A stretch of 64,000 nucleotides of DNA, taken from positions 372,001-436,000 of the forward strand of contig JAQSDB010000008.1 of the NCBI GenBank assembly GCA_029945725.1, read 5' to 3'. Shown here piece by piece: positions 1 through 8,657 of this stretch. This DNA comes from a bacterium. GTDB lineage: Bacteria; Pseudomonadota; Gammaproteobacteria; Pseudomonadales; Moraxellaceae. Under the pieces are notes generated by a model that saw only the letters and a program-made list of their open reading frames with translations, ran no database searches and was not told where the DNA came from. The position numbers and the translations under genes are program-made. The stretch's first letter is position 1, and each line of letters begins with the position of its first letter.

Positions 1-1181
1 ACGACAAGCCTTATGCCCGCCTGCCGCAGTTATTGCTCGTGGGCAGCAAACCCAGCGCGCGCGGCTGGCAGCCCGGCCTGACCACCGAACTCACTTATTT
101 TGAACGCACGATCAACGACAACTCCGGCCCCGAGGTCAATGGTGCCCGTTACCGTCTGGATCCTGCCCTGAGTTATGTCGTTGAATCCGGCTGGGGGCAC
201 CTGACCCCGACGGCCAAGCTGCACACCCTGAACTACGAGCTCAATGGCAGTGGCGTACCCGGAGAGAATGCCCGGCGTGATCAGGCTGTTCCCAGTATGA
301 GCCTTGATGGCGGCCTCGTGTTCGAGCGCGAGCAGGGCCGCTTCCTGCAAACCCTGGAACCGCGTGCCTTTTACCTGTATGCCCCCTACCAGGACCAGAG
401 CGACCTGCCCAATTTTGATACCGCCAACACCACCTTCTCCTATCAGCAGCTGTTTCGTGACAGCCGCTTTTCCGGTGGCGACCGCCTGGATGATGCCAAC
501 CAGTTTTCGCTGGGTCTGACCTCGCGCTTTATTGCCGGCGACTCCGGTGAAGAAATCGTGCGCGCGTCAGCCGGAGAGATTTTTTATCTGCGTGACCGCA
601 AGGTGCGTCTTGATCCCAATGCCGCTATTGCCACCGACAAGACCTCCGGCCTTGCGGCACAACTGGCTGCCCCCATCGGCCGCGGCTGGAGTGGCACCGC
701 TGATGCGCTGTGGACGCCCAGACTCGAACATTCATCGCAATACAGCGTGGGCTTCAATTACCTGCCGGAAACCCGCGACCGCCTCGCCAATCTGGGCTAC
801 AGCTTTCGCCGCGACGATCCCGGTATCGGCCAGAAAGCCCTGCGTCAGGCCAGCGCCTCTTTTGTGCAGCCCGTCGGCATCAACTGGCAACTGCTCGCCC
901 TGTGGCAATACGACCTGCGCGGCAGTGAAACCCAGGACTCGCTGCTCGGCATGCAATATGAGGCCTGCTGCTGGAAGGTACGCCTGTTTGAACGCCGTTT
1001 TCTCGCCGACCCCGACAACATCAGTCAGGGCTCGCAACGTCAACGCAGTGCATTTTTTATCGAAGTCGAACTGAAGGGGCTTGCCGGCATTTCCAGCGGC
1101 GTGAAAAACCTGCTCAGCAACAACATGTTCGGCTACAACCAGTTGATGAATAACAGCCAATCTTCCACGGAGTCACGCTGA
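1..1181 (+). CDS. lptD: LPS-assembly protein LptD, C-terminal part (5' end outside window)
   Basis: This is the C-terminal beta-barrel part of the outer-membrane LPS translocon protein, which with LptE inserts lipopolysaccharide into the outer leaflet. The reading frame is already open at base 3 (reading DKPYARLPQ), so the start lies upstream and about 392 codons are visible. Typical LptD features are the ARLPQ segment at the start of the barrel, many alternating aromatic/polar strands, and a paired cysteine near the C terminus (YEACCW), corresponding to the conserved cysteines that form inter-domain disulfides in the family. The stop overlaps the surA start by one base, so the two are translationally coupled, as in the conserved lptD-surA arrangement; SurA is the chaperone that helps fold LptD. 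Confidence 0.95.
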   Translation, partial: DKPYARLPQLLLVGSKPSARGWQPGLTTELTYFERTINDNSGPEVNGARYRLDPALSYVVESGWGHLTPTAKLHTLNYELNGSGVPGENARRDQAVPSMSLDGGLVFEREQGRFLQTLEPRAFYLYAPYQDQSDLPNFDTANTTFSYQQLFRDSRFSGGDRLDDANQFSLGLTSRFIAGDSGEEIVRASAGEIFYLRDRKVRLDPNAAIATDKTSGLAAQLAAPIGRGWSGTADALWTPRLEHSSQYSVGFNYLPETRDRLANLGYSFRRDDPGIGQKALRQASASFVQPVGINWQLLALWQYDLRGSETQDSLLGMQYEACCWKVRLFERRFLADPDNISQGSQRQRSAFFIEVELKGLAGISSGVKNLLSNNMFGYNQLMNNSQSSTESR

Positions 1182-2467
1182 TGCGCGCTTTCCCGTTTCT
1201 GCTCGCCCTGATCCTGCTTGCACCGCAGGCACAGGCCGCCGTCACCCCCATCGACAAGGTTGCTGTCGTGGTGGATGACTCCCTCATCCTGCAAAGCGAA
1301 ATCGACAAACGCATCAAGGACATCACCTTCCAGTTCAGTCAGCGCAAGAGCCCGCTGCCGCCCGATGATGTGCTGCGCAAGCAGATCATCGAGCAACTCA
1401 TCCTGGAAAACCTGCAGCTCAATCTGGCAAGCCGTGCCGGCATTCGTATTGATGATGCCGAACTCAACACCGCCATCACCGAAATCGCCAGGCAAAACGG
1501 CACTACCCTCGCCGTTTTCCAGCAAAAACTGGATGCCACTCCCGGCAGCAGTTATGCCGAAGTGCGCGAGCAGATAAAGCGCGAGCTGATGATCAACAAG
1601 CTGCGTCAGCGTCGCATGCAGGACCGCATTCGCATCACCGACCAGGACGTACAGAACTTCCTGCGCTCGCCCACCGGCCAGGCTGAGCTCGCCAGCGAAT
1701 ACCGCCTCGGCCATATCGTCATCAACCTGCCCGACGAAGCCACACCGACAGCCATCGCCGCCGCCGAAGAGAAAATCAGGAAGGCGCAGGCAGAGCTCGC
1801 TGCCGGCAAGGATTTTGCGCAAGTGGCGGCCACCTGGTCCAATGCCGAAACCGCGCTGCAGGGCGGCGATCTTGGCTGGCGCAAGGCCGCACAATTACCC
1901 ACGCTGTTTGTCGAACCGGCCGAAAAACTGAAAATCGGTGAAGTCGCCGGCCCCTTGCGCACACCAGGCGGCCTGCACCTGATCAAGTTGCTGGACAAAC
2001 GCGGCGGAGAAGCCATGCGCGTAAAACAGTGGCAGGTCGAACACATCCTGATCAAGCCCACGGAGATCCTGTCCAGCGAAGATGCCAAGCAGAAGCTGGC
2101 GGACATCCGCGCCAGAATCATCAAGGGTAAAAGCTTTGCCGATGAAGCGCGCATTCATTCAGACGATCCCGGCTCTGCCCGTCAGGGCGGCTCACTGGGC
2201 TGGGTCGCGGCTGGCGACATGGTGCCGGAGTTCGACAAGATCATGCGCAGCATTCCGGAAAAGCAGGTCTCGGACGTTTTTCAAAGCTCTTTTGGCTGGC
2301 ACATTCTGGAAGTCACCGGTAGCCGCGAGCAGGACGTGAGCGAACAATACCGCGCCAACATGGCAAGGCAGGCGCTCTACGGCCGCAAATACGACGAAGA
2401 ACTGGCGAGCTGGCTGCGCGAGTTGCGCAACGATGCTTTCGTCGAAATACGCGACGCCAGCAAATAA
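1181..2467 (+). CDS. surA: Periplasmic chaperone/peptidyl-prolyl isomerase SurA
   Basis: SurA escorts unfolded outer-membrane proteins across the periplasm to the BAM complex. The 428-residue product has a signal peptide (hydrophobic core then AQAA), an N-terminal SurA domain of helices, and two parvulin-type PpiC domains, roughly residues 170-275 and 285-385; the repeats GGDLGW and GGSLGW mark equivalent positions in each. Length matches the family. The ATG overlaps the lptD stop (TGATG). An inverted repeat with a T-run follows the stop, so lptD-surA appear to be cut off here from pdxA, which is usually the next gene in the operon; a phospholipase D gene on the other strand intervenes. Confidence 0.97.
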   Translation: MRAFPFLLALILLAPQAQAAVTPIDKVAVVVDDSLILQSEIDKRIKDITFQFSQRKSPLPPDDVLRKQIIEQLILENLQLNLASRAGIRIDDAELNTAITEIARQNGTTLAVFQQKLDATPGSSYAEVREQIKRELMINKLRQRRMQDRIRITDQDVQNFLRSPTGQAELASEYRLGHIVINLPDEATPTAIAAAEEKIRKAQAELAAGKDFAQVAATWSNAETALQGGDLGWRKAAQLPTLFVEPAEKLKIGEVAGPLRTPGGLHLIKLLDKRGGEAMRVKQWQVEHILIKPTEILSSEDAKQKLADIRARIIKGKSFADEARIHSDDPGSARQGGSLGWVAAGDMVPEFDKIMRSIPEKQVSDVFQSSFGWHILEVTGSREQDVSEQYRANMARQALYGRKYDEELASWLRELRNDAFVEIRDASK

Positions 2468-2484
2468 ATACTGCACCACTCAAC

Positions 2485-2512
2485 ATACCGGGGCCCGCCC
2501 CGGTATTTTTTT
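2485..2512. terminator. Bidirectional terminator between surA and the PLD-family gene
   Basis: A perfect 10-bp inverted repeat (2485-2494 and 2497-2506) rich in G/C is followed on the plus strand by a run of Ts. It lies between two convergent stops (surA at 2467, PLD-family gene at 2529) and could serve both strands. Confidence 0.8.
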
Positions 2513-2528
2513 ATCCGCGTATCTCTGT

Positions 2529-4010
2529 TCAAAGCTCGCTCTCTATCGGCAACCACCGCAGCCACCAGACCGCCGTGCGGCGCCAGAAACCTGCATGCGG
2601 CTCCCGGTCAAAAACAGATACCGTATCGTCATCTTTTTCTTCCCAGCGCAAACTGCCGTCCGGATCCAGATAAACGCGATACGCGAGTTCCGGCAACAAT
2701 TCGCGCAAGCCCTGCATCAGGGGCGCGGCCAGCGCCGGGCAATCAAAGAGCAGGCCCATTTCCGTATTCAGTGCCGCCGAACGCGGATCCATATTGAAAG
2801 AACCGACAAAAAGATAGCGCTGATCAAAAAGGTAAGCCTTGCTGTGCAGACTGGCATTGGAGGAACCGCCAAACGCAAAGTGCCAGCGACTCTTTTTCTT
2901 CAGCACCGGCTTCATCTCCCAGAGACGGGCGCCTGCCTGCAAAAGCAGTTCGCGATATCGCTGATACCCGGCATGCACGGCCGGTACATCGGTGGAGGCC
3001 AGTGAATTGGTCACGATCTCGACACCAACGCCATGATCCAGCGCCGCCGTGAACGCTTCACTGCCCTTGTCGCCCGGCACAAAATACGCGGACAGGATCA
3101 GCACGTCTTTCTGCGACCGGCGTAATTGCTGTGCCATGCGGCGAGCCACGGCGCTGCTCTGCGCCGAGTTTTTTTTGTCCGGGCTGTCCGCCAGAACCGC
3201 CGCGGGACACTCCTGCTGCAATGCCCCGCCGGCTGCGCCCGCTCTGGAAAAATCCGAGTTCGCCACCAGATTTTTCAGCGCCTCGCCATCGCGGGCCATC
3301 GCTCCGGAAAGGCGAAGGCGCAACTCCTGCAGTTTTTTCCCGCCCCCCTCTTCTGCATGCCGATCCAGAGGCTTGCTGTGCCGGTTATTCCAGTAAGCCT
3401 CAAACACCTGTTCAAGATCAGGCACGGCAGGACCATCAACCAGCACATCGAGATCGGCAAACGTGACGTCATCACTGACCCCGAAATATTCCTCACCAAT
3501 ATTGCGGCCACCGACAATGCTGGATTCACCATCCACCGTCAGTTGCTTGTTGTGCATGCGCCGGTCCACCCGGTCGAAAGCCAGCACCGCTTCCAGCAAA
3601 TGCAGGCTGCGCATGCGAAACGGGTTGTAGCGCCGGACCTGGATATTGGGATGCTGGTCAAGCGCCTGCATGATGCGGTTATCCACGCCGTGCATGTCAT
3701 CGATCAGCACGCGTATCTGCACACCGCGATCAGCGGCACGCAGCAGGGCTTCACCGAGAAAGCGACCGACCTTGTCGTCGTGATAAAGGTAATACTGGAG
3801 ATCAATGCGCTGGCGGGCATGCTCGACCAGGGCCAGGCGTGCGGCCAGCGCATCCTGCCCCGAAATAAGCGGCTGCACCCGGTTTGGCGTGTAGCGCAGT
3901 GCGGATTCGATTCCGTCAAACGCCGGCAGGGGGCCGGCATTGCCCCCGGCCCATGCCGGCCCGGCGGACACCAGCAATACGGCCATCAGGAGATACGCTT
4001 GCCGCACCAT
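2529..4010 (-). CDS. Phospholipase D / cardiolipin synthase-family protein, exported
   Basis: A 493-residue protein with the two HxKx4D signatures of the phospholipase D superfamily: H153/K155/D160 (HNKQLTVD) and H389/K391/D396 (HSKAYLFD), each followed by the expected GG/GS-N stretch. These residues form one active site for phosphatidyl transfer or phosphodiester hydrolysis. The start at 4010 is chosen over an upstream in-frame start at 4274 because it is preceded by an AGGAAAGG ribosome-binding site and begins a signal peptide (hydrophobic core ending AWAGG), which suggests a periplasmic or membrane-anchored enzyme, unlike the multi-span N terminus of cardiolipin synthase ClsA. It is divergent from pdxA (108 bp between starts). 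The substrate (cardiolipin synthesis versus phospholipid breakdown) cannot be told from sequence. Confidence 0.88.
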   Translation of the reverse strand: MVRQAYLLMAVLLVSAGPAWAGGNAGPLPAFDGIESALRYTPNRVQPLISGQDALAARLALVEHARQRIDLQYYLYHDDKVGRFLGEALLRAADRGVQIRVLIDDMHGVDNRIMQALDQHPNIQVRRYNPFRMRSLHLLEAVLAFDRVDRRMHNKQLTVDGESSIVGGRNIGEEYFGVSDDVTFADLDVLVDGPAVPDLEQVFEAYWNNRHSKPLDRHAEEGGGKKLQELRLRLSGAMARDGEALKNLVANSDFSRAGAAGGALQQECPAAVLADSPDKKNSAQSSAVARRMAQQLRRSQKDVLILSAYFVPGDKGSEAFTAALDHGVGVEIVTNSLASTDVPAVHAGYQRYRELLLQAGARLWEMKPVLKKKSRWHFAFGGSSNASLHSKAYLFDQRYLFVGSFNMDPRSAALNTEMGLLFDCPALAAPLMQGLRELLPELAYRVYLDPDGSLRWEEKDDDTVSVFDREPHAGFWRRTAVWWLRWLPIESEL

Positions 4011-4118
4011 CTGCCTTTCCTTTTTTGTTTGCCCGATTCTGCCTAAAGCCGCACCGGCCTGCCATGCCGCTTGACCCCCGGGCACAGGTGGCGACAATGC
4101 CGTTTTGCGGATGCTCCC

Positions 4119-5117
4119 ATGCCCCTTTCCCCAGTCCTGCCCTGTATCGCCCTCACGCCCGGTGAACCTGCCGGCATCGGCCCCGATCTTGTGATCGCGC
4201 TGGCGCAGCGCAAGCACGCCTGCGCGCTGGTGGCGATTGCCGACCCGGCACTGCTGCGCGACAGGGCCAGACAACTCGGGCTGCCATTAACGCTGCATCC
4301 CTATGATGCCGCCGTCCGCTGCGCCAGTCGCGCCGGCGAACTCACCGTCCTGCCGGTGCCGCTGGCTGCCCCCGCAGTGGCCGGCAGGCTTGATATACGC
4401 AATGCGCCCTACGTGCTGGCGACGCTGGAGCAGGCGGTGCAGGGCTGCCTGAACCATGAGTTCGATGCCATCGTTACCGCGCCCGTGCAGAAATCGGTCA
4501 TCAATGATGCCGGCATCCCCTTCAGCGGCCACACCGAATTCTTTCAGGAAAAAGCCGGCGTGCCACGGGTGGTCATGATGCTGGCCTGTCCCGGCCTGCG
4601 TGTAGCGCTCGCGACCACGCACCTGCCGCTGCGGGAAGTGCCGGATGCCATCACGCCAACGCTGCTGCATGAAATCCTGGGTATCCTCGTGCATGACCTG
4701 CGGAAGAATTTCGGCATTGCCGTGCCGCGTATCCTGGTGGCCGGCCTGAATCCGCATGCCGGCGAGTCCGGCCACCTCGGCCACGAGGAAATCGACACCA
4801 TCATCCCGGCCCTGCAGAGTTTCCCCGACAAAAACTGTACCCTGCTCGGCCCGCTGCCTGCCGACACCCTGTTCACTCCGAAATATCTCGATCATGCCGA
4901 TGCCGTCCTCGCCATGTATCACGACCAGGGATTGCCGGTGCTGAAGTACAAGGGCTTTGGCCATGCCGTGAACATCACCCTCGGCCTGCCCTTTATCCGC
5001 AGCTCGGTGGACCACGGCACGGCACTCGATCTGGCTGGCAGCGGTCGTGCCGACAGCGGCAGCCTGGAGGCCGCACTGGCCAGTGCGCTGGACATGATTT
5101 CCCGTAAAAACCCCTGA
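4119..5117 (+). CDS. pdxA: 4-hydroxythreonine-4-phosphate dehydrogenase
   Basis: PdxA oxidises 4-phosphohydroxy-L-threonine in the DXP-dependent pathway to pyridoxal phosphate. The 332-residue product begins close to the family hallmark [12 protein letters not shown] and carries the three metal-binding histidines in their usual contexts: [17 protein letters not shown] and, after [33 protein letters not shown] closes the active site. ATG 4119 gives the usual family length (about 330 residues); an upstream in-frame TTG at 4071 would add 16 unconserved residues. It is followed after 41 bp by rsmA. Confidence 0.96.
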   Translation: MPLSPVLPCIALTPGEPAGIGPDLVIALAQRKHACALVAIADPALLRDRARQLGLPLTLHPYDAAVRCASRAGELTVLPVPLAAPAVAGRLDIRNAPYVLATLEQAVQGCLNHEFDAIVTAPVQKSVINDAGIPFSGHTEFFQEKAGVPRVVMMLACPGLRVALATTHLPLREVPDAITPTLLHEILGILVHDLRKNFGIAVPRILVAGLNPHAGESGHLGHEEIDTIIPALQSFPDKNCTLLGPLPADTLFTPKYLDHADAVLAMYHDQGLPVLKYKGFGHAVNITLGLPFIRSSVDHGTALDLAGSGRADSGSLEAALASALDMISRKNP

Positions 5118-5158
5118 GTGCTCAGGATGAATCACGCAAGGGCCATCAGAGACAAGCA

Positions 5159-6022
5159 ATGAGTCAGCACAGCGAAAAAAAACGCGGAGACAGCCGTCGA
5201 GTGGAAGGCCACATGGCGCGCAAGCGCTTCGGCCAGAACTTCCTCACCGATGAACGAGTGATCAGCCAGATCGTCGCGGCCTTCGCGCCGGTACGCGGCC
5301 AGAACGTGGTAGAGATCGGCCCCGGTCTCGGTGCCATCACGCGCGAGCTGCTGGCGCCGCTGGGCAGGATGACGGTGGTGGAACTCGATCGTGATCTGGC
5401 GAAAGCCCTGCCCATCCGTCTCATGGGCGAGGGCGAACTGGTCGTGCATCAGGCCAACGCCCTCGACTTTGATTTCCGCAGCCTGGCCACCGGCCCGCAC
5501 AGCCTGCGCATCATCGGCAACCTGCCCTACAACATCTCCACGCCCATCCTGTTTTATTTGCTGACGCAGTCCGATGTCATCGCCGACATGACCTTCATGC
5601 TGCAAAAGGAAGTGGTGGAACGCATGGTGGCGGCGCCCGGCTCCGGTGATTACGGCCGTCTTTCCGTCATGCTGCAGGTGGCCTGCGAAGTGGAATGGCT
5701 GCTCGGTGTGCCGCCGGAGTCCTTCAGTCCGCCGCCCAAGGTGGATTCTGCGGTGGTGCGTTTGCGCCCGCATTCCACGCCGCGCTATAAAGGTGTCGAC
5801 GAAAAACGGCTGCAATCCCTGCTCACCGCCGCCTTCAACATGCGCCGCAAGACCCTGCGCAACGCCCTGCGCGGCCAGGGCTCGCCGGAGCAGCTTGAAG
5901 CGGCCGGTATTGATCTCGGCATGCGGCCGGAAGAAGTGGATGTCGCCACCTGGGTCAGGCTGAGCCAGCTGCTGACGCCGCAAGACCAATCCGCCACAGG
6001 CGATGACAAAGCACACCCATGA
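5159..6022 (+). CDS. rsmA: 16S rRNA (adenine(1518)-N6/adenine(1519)-N6)-dimethyltransferase
   Basis: RsmA (KsgA) dimethylates two adjacent adenines in the 3' hairpin of 16S rRNA late in 30S assembly. The 287-residue product shows the KRFGQNFL motif, the SAM-binding EIGPGLGAIT loop and the catalytic NLPYNIS motif (about residue 120). The family usually has ten or so residues before ARKRFGQNFL; starting at 5159 gives about 18, while the internal ATG at 5213 would remove them all, so 5159 is preferred. The stop overlaps apaG by four bases (ATGA), the normal coupling. Confidence 0.96.
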   Translation: MSQHSEKKRGDSRRVEGHMARKRFGQNFLTDERVISQIVAAFAPVRGQNVVEIGPGLGAITRELLAPLGRMTVVELDRDLAKALPIRLMGEGELVVHQANALDFDFRSLATGPHSLRIIGNLPYNISTPILFYLLTQSDVIADMTFMLQKEVVERMVAAPGSGDYGRLSVMLQVACEVEWLLGVPPESFSPPPKVDSAVVRLRPHSTPRYKGVDEKRLQSLLTAAFNMRRKTLRNALRGQGSPEQLEAAGIDLGMRPEEVDVATWVRLSQLLTPQDQSATGDDKAHP

Positions 6023-6435
6023 ACAAGAACACGCCCATGAATACCCCCGCGAAGCCACCTGAACAGAATCACCGCATTCAGGTTCAGGTACAAAGCGAAT
6101 ACCTGGCCAGCCAGAGCAACCCGGACGAGTCGCGCTATGTGTTTGCCTATCACGTCACCATCACCAACACCGGCACCCACAGCGCACAACTGCTGACGCG
6201 GCACTGGGTCATCATGGATGGTGAAGCGCGCGTGCAGGAAGTGCGCGGCGAGGGTGTCGTGGGCGAGCAGCCGCAGCTGGAGCCCGGGGAAAGCTACGAA
6301 TATTCCAGCGGCACCGTGCTGGAAACACCCGTGGGCAGCATGCATGGCTCCTACGGCATGATTGATGCCGATGGCGAGCCCTTCGAGGCCACCATTCCGG
6401 CTTTTACGCTGGCCATTCCCCGTATCCTGCATTGA
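6019..6435 (+). CDS. apaG: ApaG/CorD family protein
   Basis: ApaG is a small fibronectin-like beta-sandwich protein linked in enterobacteria to cobalt/magnesium sensitivity and found beside apaH; its biochemical role is not settled. The 138-residue product aligns by eye with the family over most of its length: RYVFAYHVTITN, then RHWVI, GEGVVGEQP, PGESYEYSSG and PIGSM-like PVGSMHGSY. The start overlaps the rsmA stop. The first dozen residues are an unconserved extension, and a second ATG six codons downstream (6037) is an equally possible start. Confidence 0.95.
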   Translation: MNKNTPMNTPAKPPEQNHRIQVQVQSEYLASQSNPDESRYVFAYHVTITNTGTHSAQLLTRHWVIMDGEARVQEVRGEGVVGEQPQLEPGESYEYSSGTVLETPVGSMHGSYGMIDADGEPFEATIPAFTLAIPRILH

Positions 6436-6470
6436 TCCGTTTTTCGCACCCGGGGTACTTCCTTCGGCGT

Positions 6471-6533
6471 AGGAGCGGCTTCAGCCGCGAACCTATTAAC
6501 GACTCAAGACTGTTCGCGGCTGAAGCCGCTCCT
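6471..6533. repeat. Inverted-repeat element (REP-like), copy 1
   Basis: Perfect 22-bp arms at 6471-6492 and 6512-6533 separated by 19 bp, core AGGAGCGGCTTCAGCCGCGA. A second element with the same core and even longer arms is at 18756-18840. Such dispersed intergenic palindromes are common in Pseudomonas-like genomes. It sits between apaG and apaH and could fold in the mRNA; there is no T-run, so it is not a classical terminator. Confidence 0.9.
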
Positions 6534-6570
6534 GCGAAACCCCAGATCCTGCAGATGCTTCGGAGATTTC

Positions 6571-7407
6571 ATGGCGCTTTATGCCATCGGTGACATACAG
6601 GGCTGCCGCGAGGCGCTCGAAGATGTGCTGGAGCGCATCAAGTTTGATCCGGCCAGGGATCGCCTGTGGTTTGCCGGGGATCTCGTCGCGCGCGGCCCGG
6701 ATTCGCTGGGCACGCTGCGCCTGATCAAGAGCATGGGGCCCGCCGCCGAAACCGTGCTCGGCAATCACGACCTGCACCTGCTGGCCGCCCATTACGGGCT
6801 CAGCCGCCTCAAGCCCCGCGATCTCACCCAGCCCATTCTTGATGCGCATGATCGCGACGAACTCATGGGCTGGCTGCGCCATCGTCCCCTGCTGCTGCAT
6901 GACAAGAATCTGGATTGCGTACTGACGCATGCCGGCATTCCTCCCGGCTGGTCGCTGAAGGCCGCACGCGGCTATGCCCGCGAAGTGGAAGACGTCCTGC
7001 AAAGTAAAGACGCTCACCTTTTTCTGGCCGACATGTACGGCAATGAACCTGCCCTCTGGTCTGACGAGCTCAGGGGTACGGCGCGCTTGCGCGTCATTAC
7101 CAACTTCCTGACGCGCATGCGTCTGGTCAGCATCGAAGGCGCCATGGACTTCGAGCACAAGGAAGACCTCAGCATCATCCCGCCCGGCCTGCACCCCTGG
7201 TTCATGCTGCCCAACCCGGCACTCAAGACCGGTCGTGTCCTGTTCGGGCACTGGGCGGCCATTGCCGGCGTTACCGGCAGCAAGCGCTTCATCGGCCTGG
7301 ATACGGCCTGTGTCTGGGGCGGCTGCCTGACCGTTTACCGGCTTGATGACGGCAAATCCTTTACCAGCCGTCGTGGCTGCAGCGGCACCTCGCCAGCCCA
7401 GCCCTGA
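6571..7407 (+). CDS. apaH: Symmetrical bis(5'-nucleosyl)-tetraphosphatase (Ap4A hydrolase)
   Basis: ApaH hydrolyses Ap4A to two ADP, keeping alarmone and NpnN RNA-cap levels low. The 278-residue product has the calcineurin-type metallophosphatase signatures: YAIGDIQGC (metal-binding D and Q/H region), FAGDLVARGPDS, and LGNHDLHLLA, with later HAGIPPGW and GHWAAI. Family length is about 270-280 residues. It is separated from apaG by the inverted repeat described at 6471-6533 and is convergent with the exporter gene that follows. Confidence 0.96.
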   Translation: MALYAIGDIQGCREALEDVLERIKFDPARDRLWFAGDLVARGPDSLGTLRLIKSMGPAAETVLGNHDLHLLAAHYGLSRLKPRDLTQPILDAHDRDELMGWLRHRPLLLHDKNLDCVLTHAGIPPGWSLKAARGYAREVEDVLQSKDAHLFLADMYGNEPALWSDELRGTARLRVITNFLTRMRLVSIEGAMDFEHKEDLSIIPPGLHPWFMLPNPALKTGRVLFGHWAAIAGVTGSKRFIGLDTACVWGGCLTVYRLDDGKSFTSRRGCSGTSPAQP

Positions 7408-7471
7408 GCCCGCGCAATTTTTTAACGGCCCCGCCCCTGACCGGGCACGCGCCAGCAAATCCCTGATCTAC

Positions 7472-8404
7472 TCATGCCGTCAGCCCTGACGCCGCGCCGG
7501 GACCCATTTCCCGGGCGTAATACGCCAGCAGTCCGAAAAAAATAAGCGCCATGCCCCAGAGTATTTCCACGTGAAAACGCTCGTGGTTGATGCCCATGCC
7601 CAGCAGCAAGGCAATCACCGGCGTTATCAGGGTCGTCAGCGCCACGGTTCCGGCAGAAACATGCCGCAGCAAATAGAAGTAACAGAGCATGGCGACAATC
7701 GAGCCGAAACCCGCCGAATACACCAGGGCAGACACGGTCAGTGCCGAGGGCATATGGCGCGGCACCGGTCCGCCGAGAAAAGGCAGCACCAGCACACAGC
7801 CGAGTGCAGATACCCAGAGTGCCCCGGTCGTTTGCACCAGAGGATGCAGTGGTGCCGGCGCCTGCTTCATGAATACGGCAGAAACCGCGTAGGTCAGCAC
7901 TCCCAGCAACACCAGCAGCACGCTCGCTCCGTCTATCGCCGCCGTACTGCCGCCGCCTGTAAAAATAACGACCAGGCCCGCCAGGCCCAATCCCATGCCA
8001 AGCCACTGCAGCGGCCGCAGGCGCACGCCCGGCAAAAAAACCGAAGACAACACACCCACCATCAGCGGTGACAAACCAAACAAAACCGAAATCATTCCCG
8101 AAGGCAGATGCCGCGCACCGAGATAGGTGAACAGCATGGCGCCAAACATGCTCAGCGAGCCAATGCCGTACAAACGCCACGCTGCCGCATCACGAGCCAG
8201 TTTCAATCTGCTCACGCGCAAGACAACCGCTGCCATTACGGCCGCCAGCAGCATGCGCAGCGCCAGTGACCAGATGGCATCGAGATCGCGCAGGCTCAAT
8301 ACCACGGCCAGTGGCGTGGTCGACCAGATCAGGATCAGGCCGATATAGGCCGGTGCAATCCCTTTTGACGTTTGCGGCGGTTCGCCCTGCGCTCCCGTAT
8401 CCAT
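7472..8404 (-). CDS. EamA/DMT-family exporter, ten transmembrane helices
   Basis: A 310-residue inner-membrane protein made of two repeats of five hydrophobic helices, the layout of the drug/metabolite transporter superfamily (EamA domain twice). Helix signatures include the glycine-rich GLGLAGLVVIFTGG and the C-terminal TPVIALLLG stretch typical of the family. ATG 8404 is preceded by AGGAGCG; an upstream in-frame start at 8539 has no support. Family members export amino acids or metabolites (EamA: cysteine pathway intermediates; RhtA: threonine/homoserine; YddG: aromatic amino acids); the substrate here is not visible from the protein. Its 5' region contains a short Trp-Trp peptide and a terminator (see 8463-8491 and 8511-8606), which would fit control by an amino acid. 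Confidence 0.88.
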   Translation of the reverse strand: MDTGAQGEPPQTSKGIAPAYIGLILIWSTTPLAVVLSLRDLDAIWSLALRMLLAAVMAAVVLRVSRLKLARDAAAWRLYGIGSLSMFGAMLFTYLGARHLPSGMISVLFGLSPLMVGVLSSVFLPGVRLRPLQWLGMGLGLAGLVVIFTGGGSTAAIDGASVLLVLLGVLTYAVSAVFMKQAPAPLHPLVQTTGALWVSALGCVLVLPFLGGPVPRHMPSALTVSALVYSAGFGSIVAMLCYFYLLRHVSAGTVALTTLITPVIALLLGMGINHERFHVEILWGMALIFFGLLAYYAREMGPGAASGLTA

Positions 8405-8462
8405 GATTCGCTCCTGTATGTATTTTTGTGTGCTGCGGTTATTGCCTACATGGCCGAAAAAG

Positions 8463-8491
8463 AAAAAGGCCGCAGAATAGGCGGCCTTTTT
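8463..8491 (-). terminator. Terminator/attenuator hairpin in the leader of the exporter gene
   Basis: Perfect 11-bp stem (8463-8473 with 8481-8491) and 7-nt loop, flanked by A/T runs so that it reads as an intrinsic terminator on both strands. It lies between two divergent genes, where no ordinary gene ends; on the minus strand it sits 58 bp before the exporter start, as an attenuator would. Confidence 0.7.
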
Positions 8492-8510
8492 GGAAAAAAC
8501 GCTGATACGC

Positions 8511-8606
8511 TTAGTCCGGCCGCCACCACACGCGCGCACGCTTGGCTACTGCGAGCCAGCGGACGACAGGAAGGACGGAAGAGGGAAGCAGATTGAGCGT
8601 TAACAT
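8511..8606 (-). CDS. Putative leader peptide with tandem Trp codons
   Basis: A 31-codon frame beginning ATG at 8606 and ending TAA at 8511-8513, with C-terminal sequence ARVWWRPD and a further Trp at codon 17. The Trp-Trp pair is four codons from the stop and about 32 nt before the terminator stem at 8491. Seven bases within and after the Trp codons (8518-8524) are complementary to the first arm of that stem (8480-8486), offering an alternative fold. An in-frame ATG at 8618 could add four residues. No Shine-Dalgarno is evident; a TTGACG...GATGAT pair with 18-bp spacing lies immediately upstream, which would put transcription start almost at the ATG. Too short for most gene callers; assignment is by pattern only. 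Confidence 0.45.
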   Translation of the reverse strand: MLTLNLLPSSVLPVVRWLAVAKRARVWWRPD

Positions 8607-8657
8607 GCGTTTGATCATCAGTGAGAATCAGGAAAGGCGTCAAGGAAATATTTGCAC

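Noticed and set aside
3126-4046. 306-codon plus-strand frame opposite the PLD-family gene
   Set aside because: The minus strand has both HKD motifs, a signal peptide and a ribosome-binding site.
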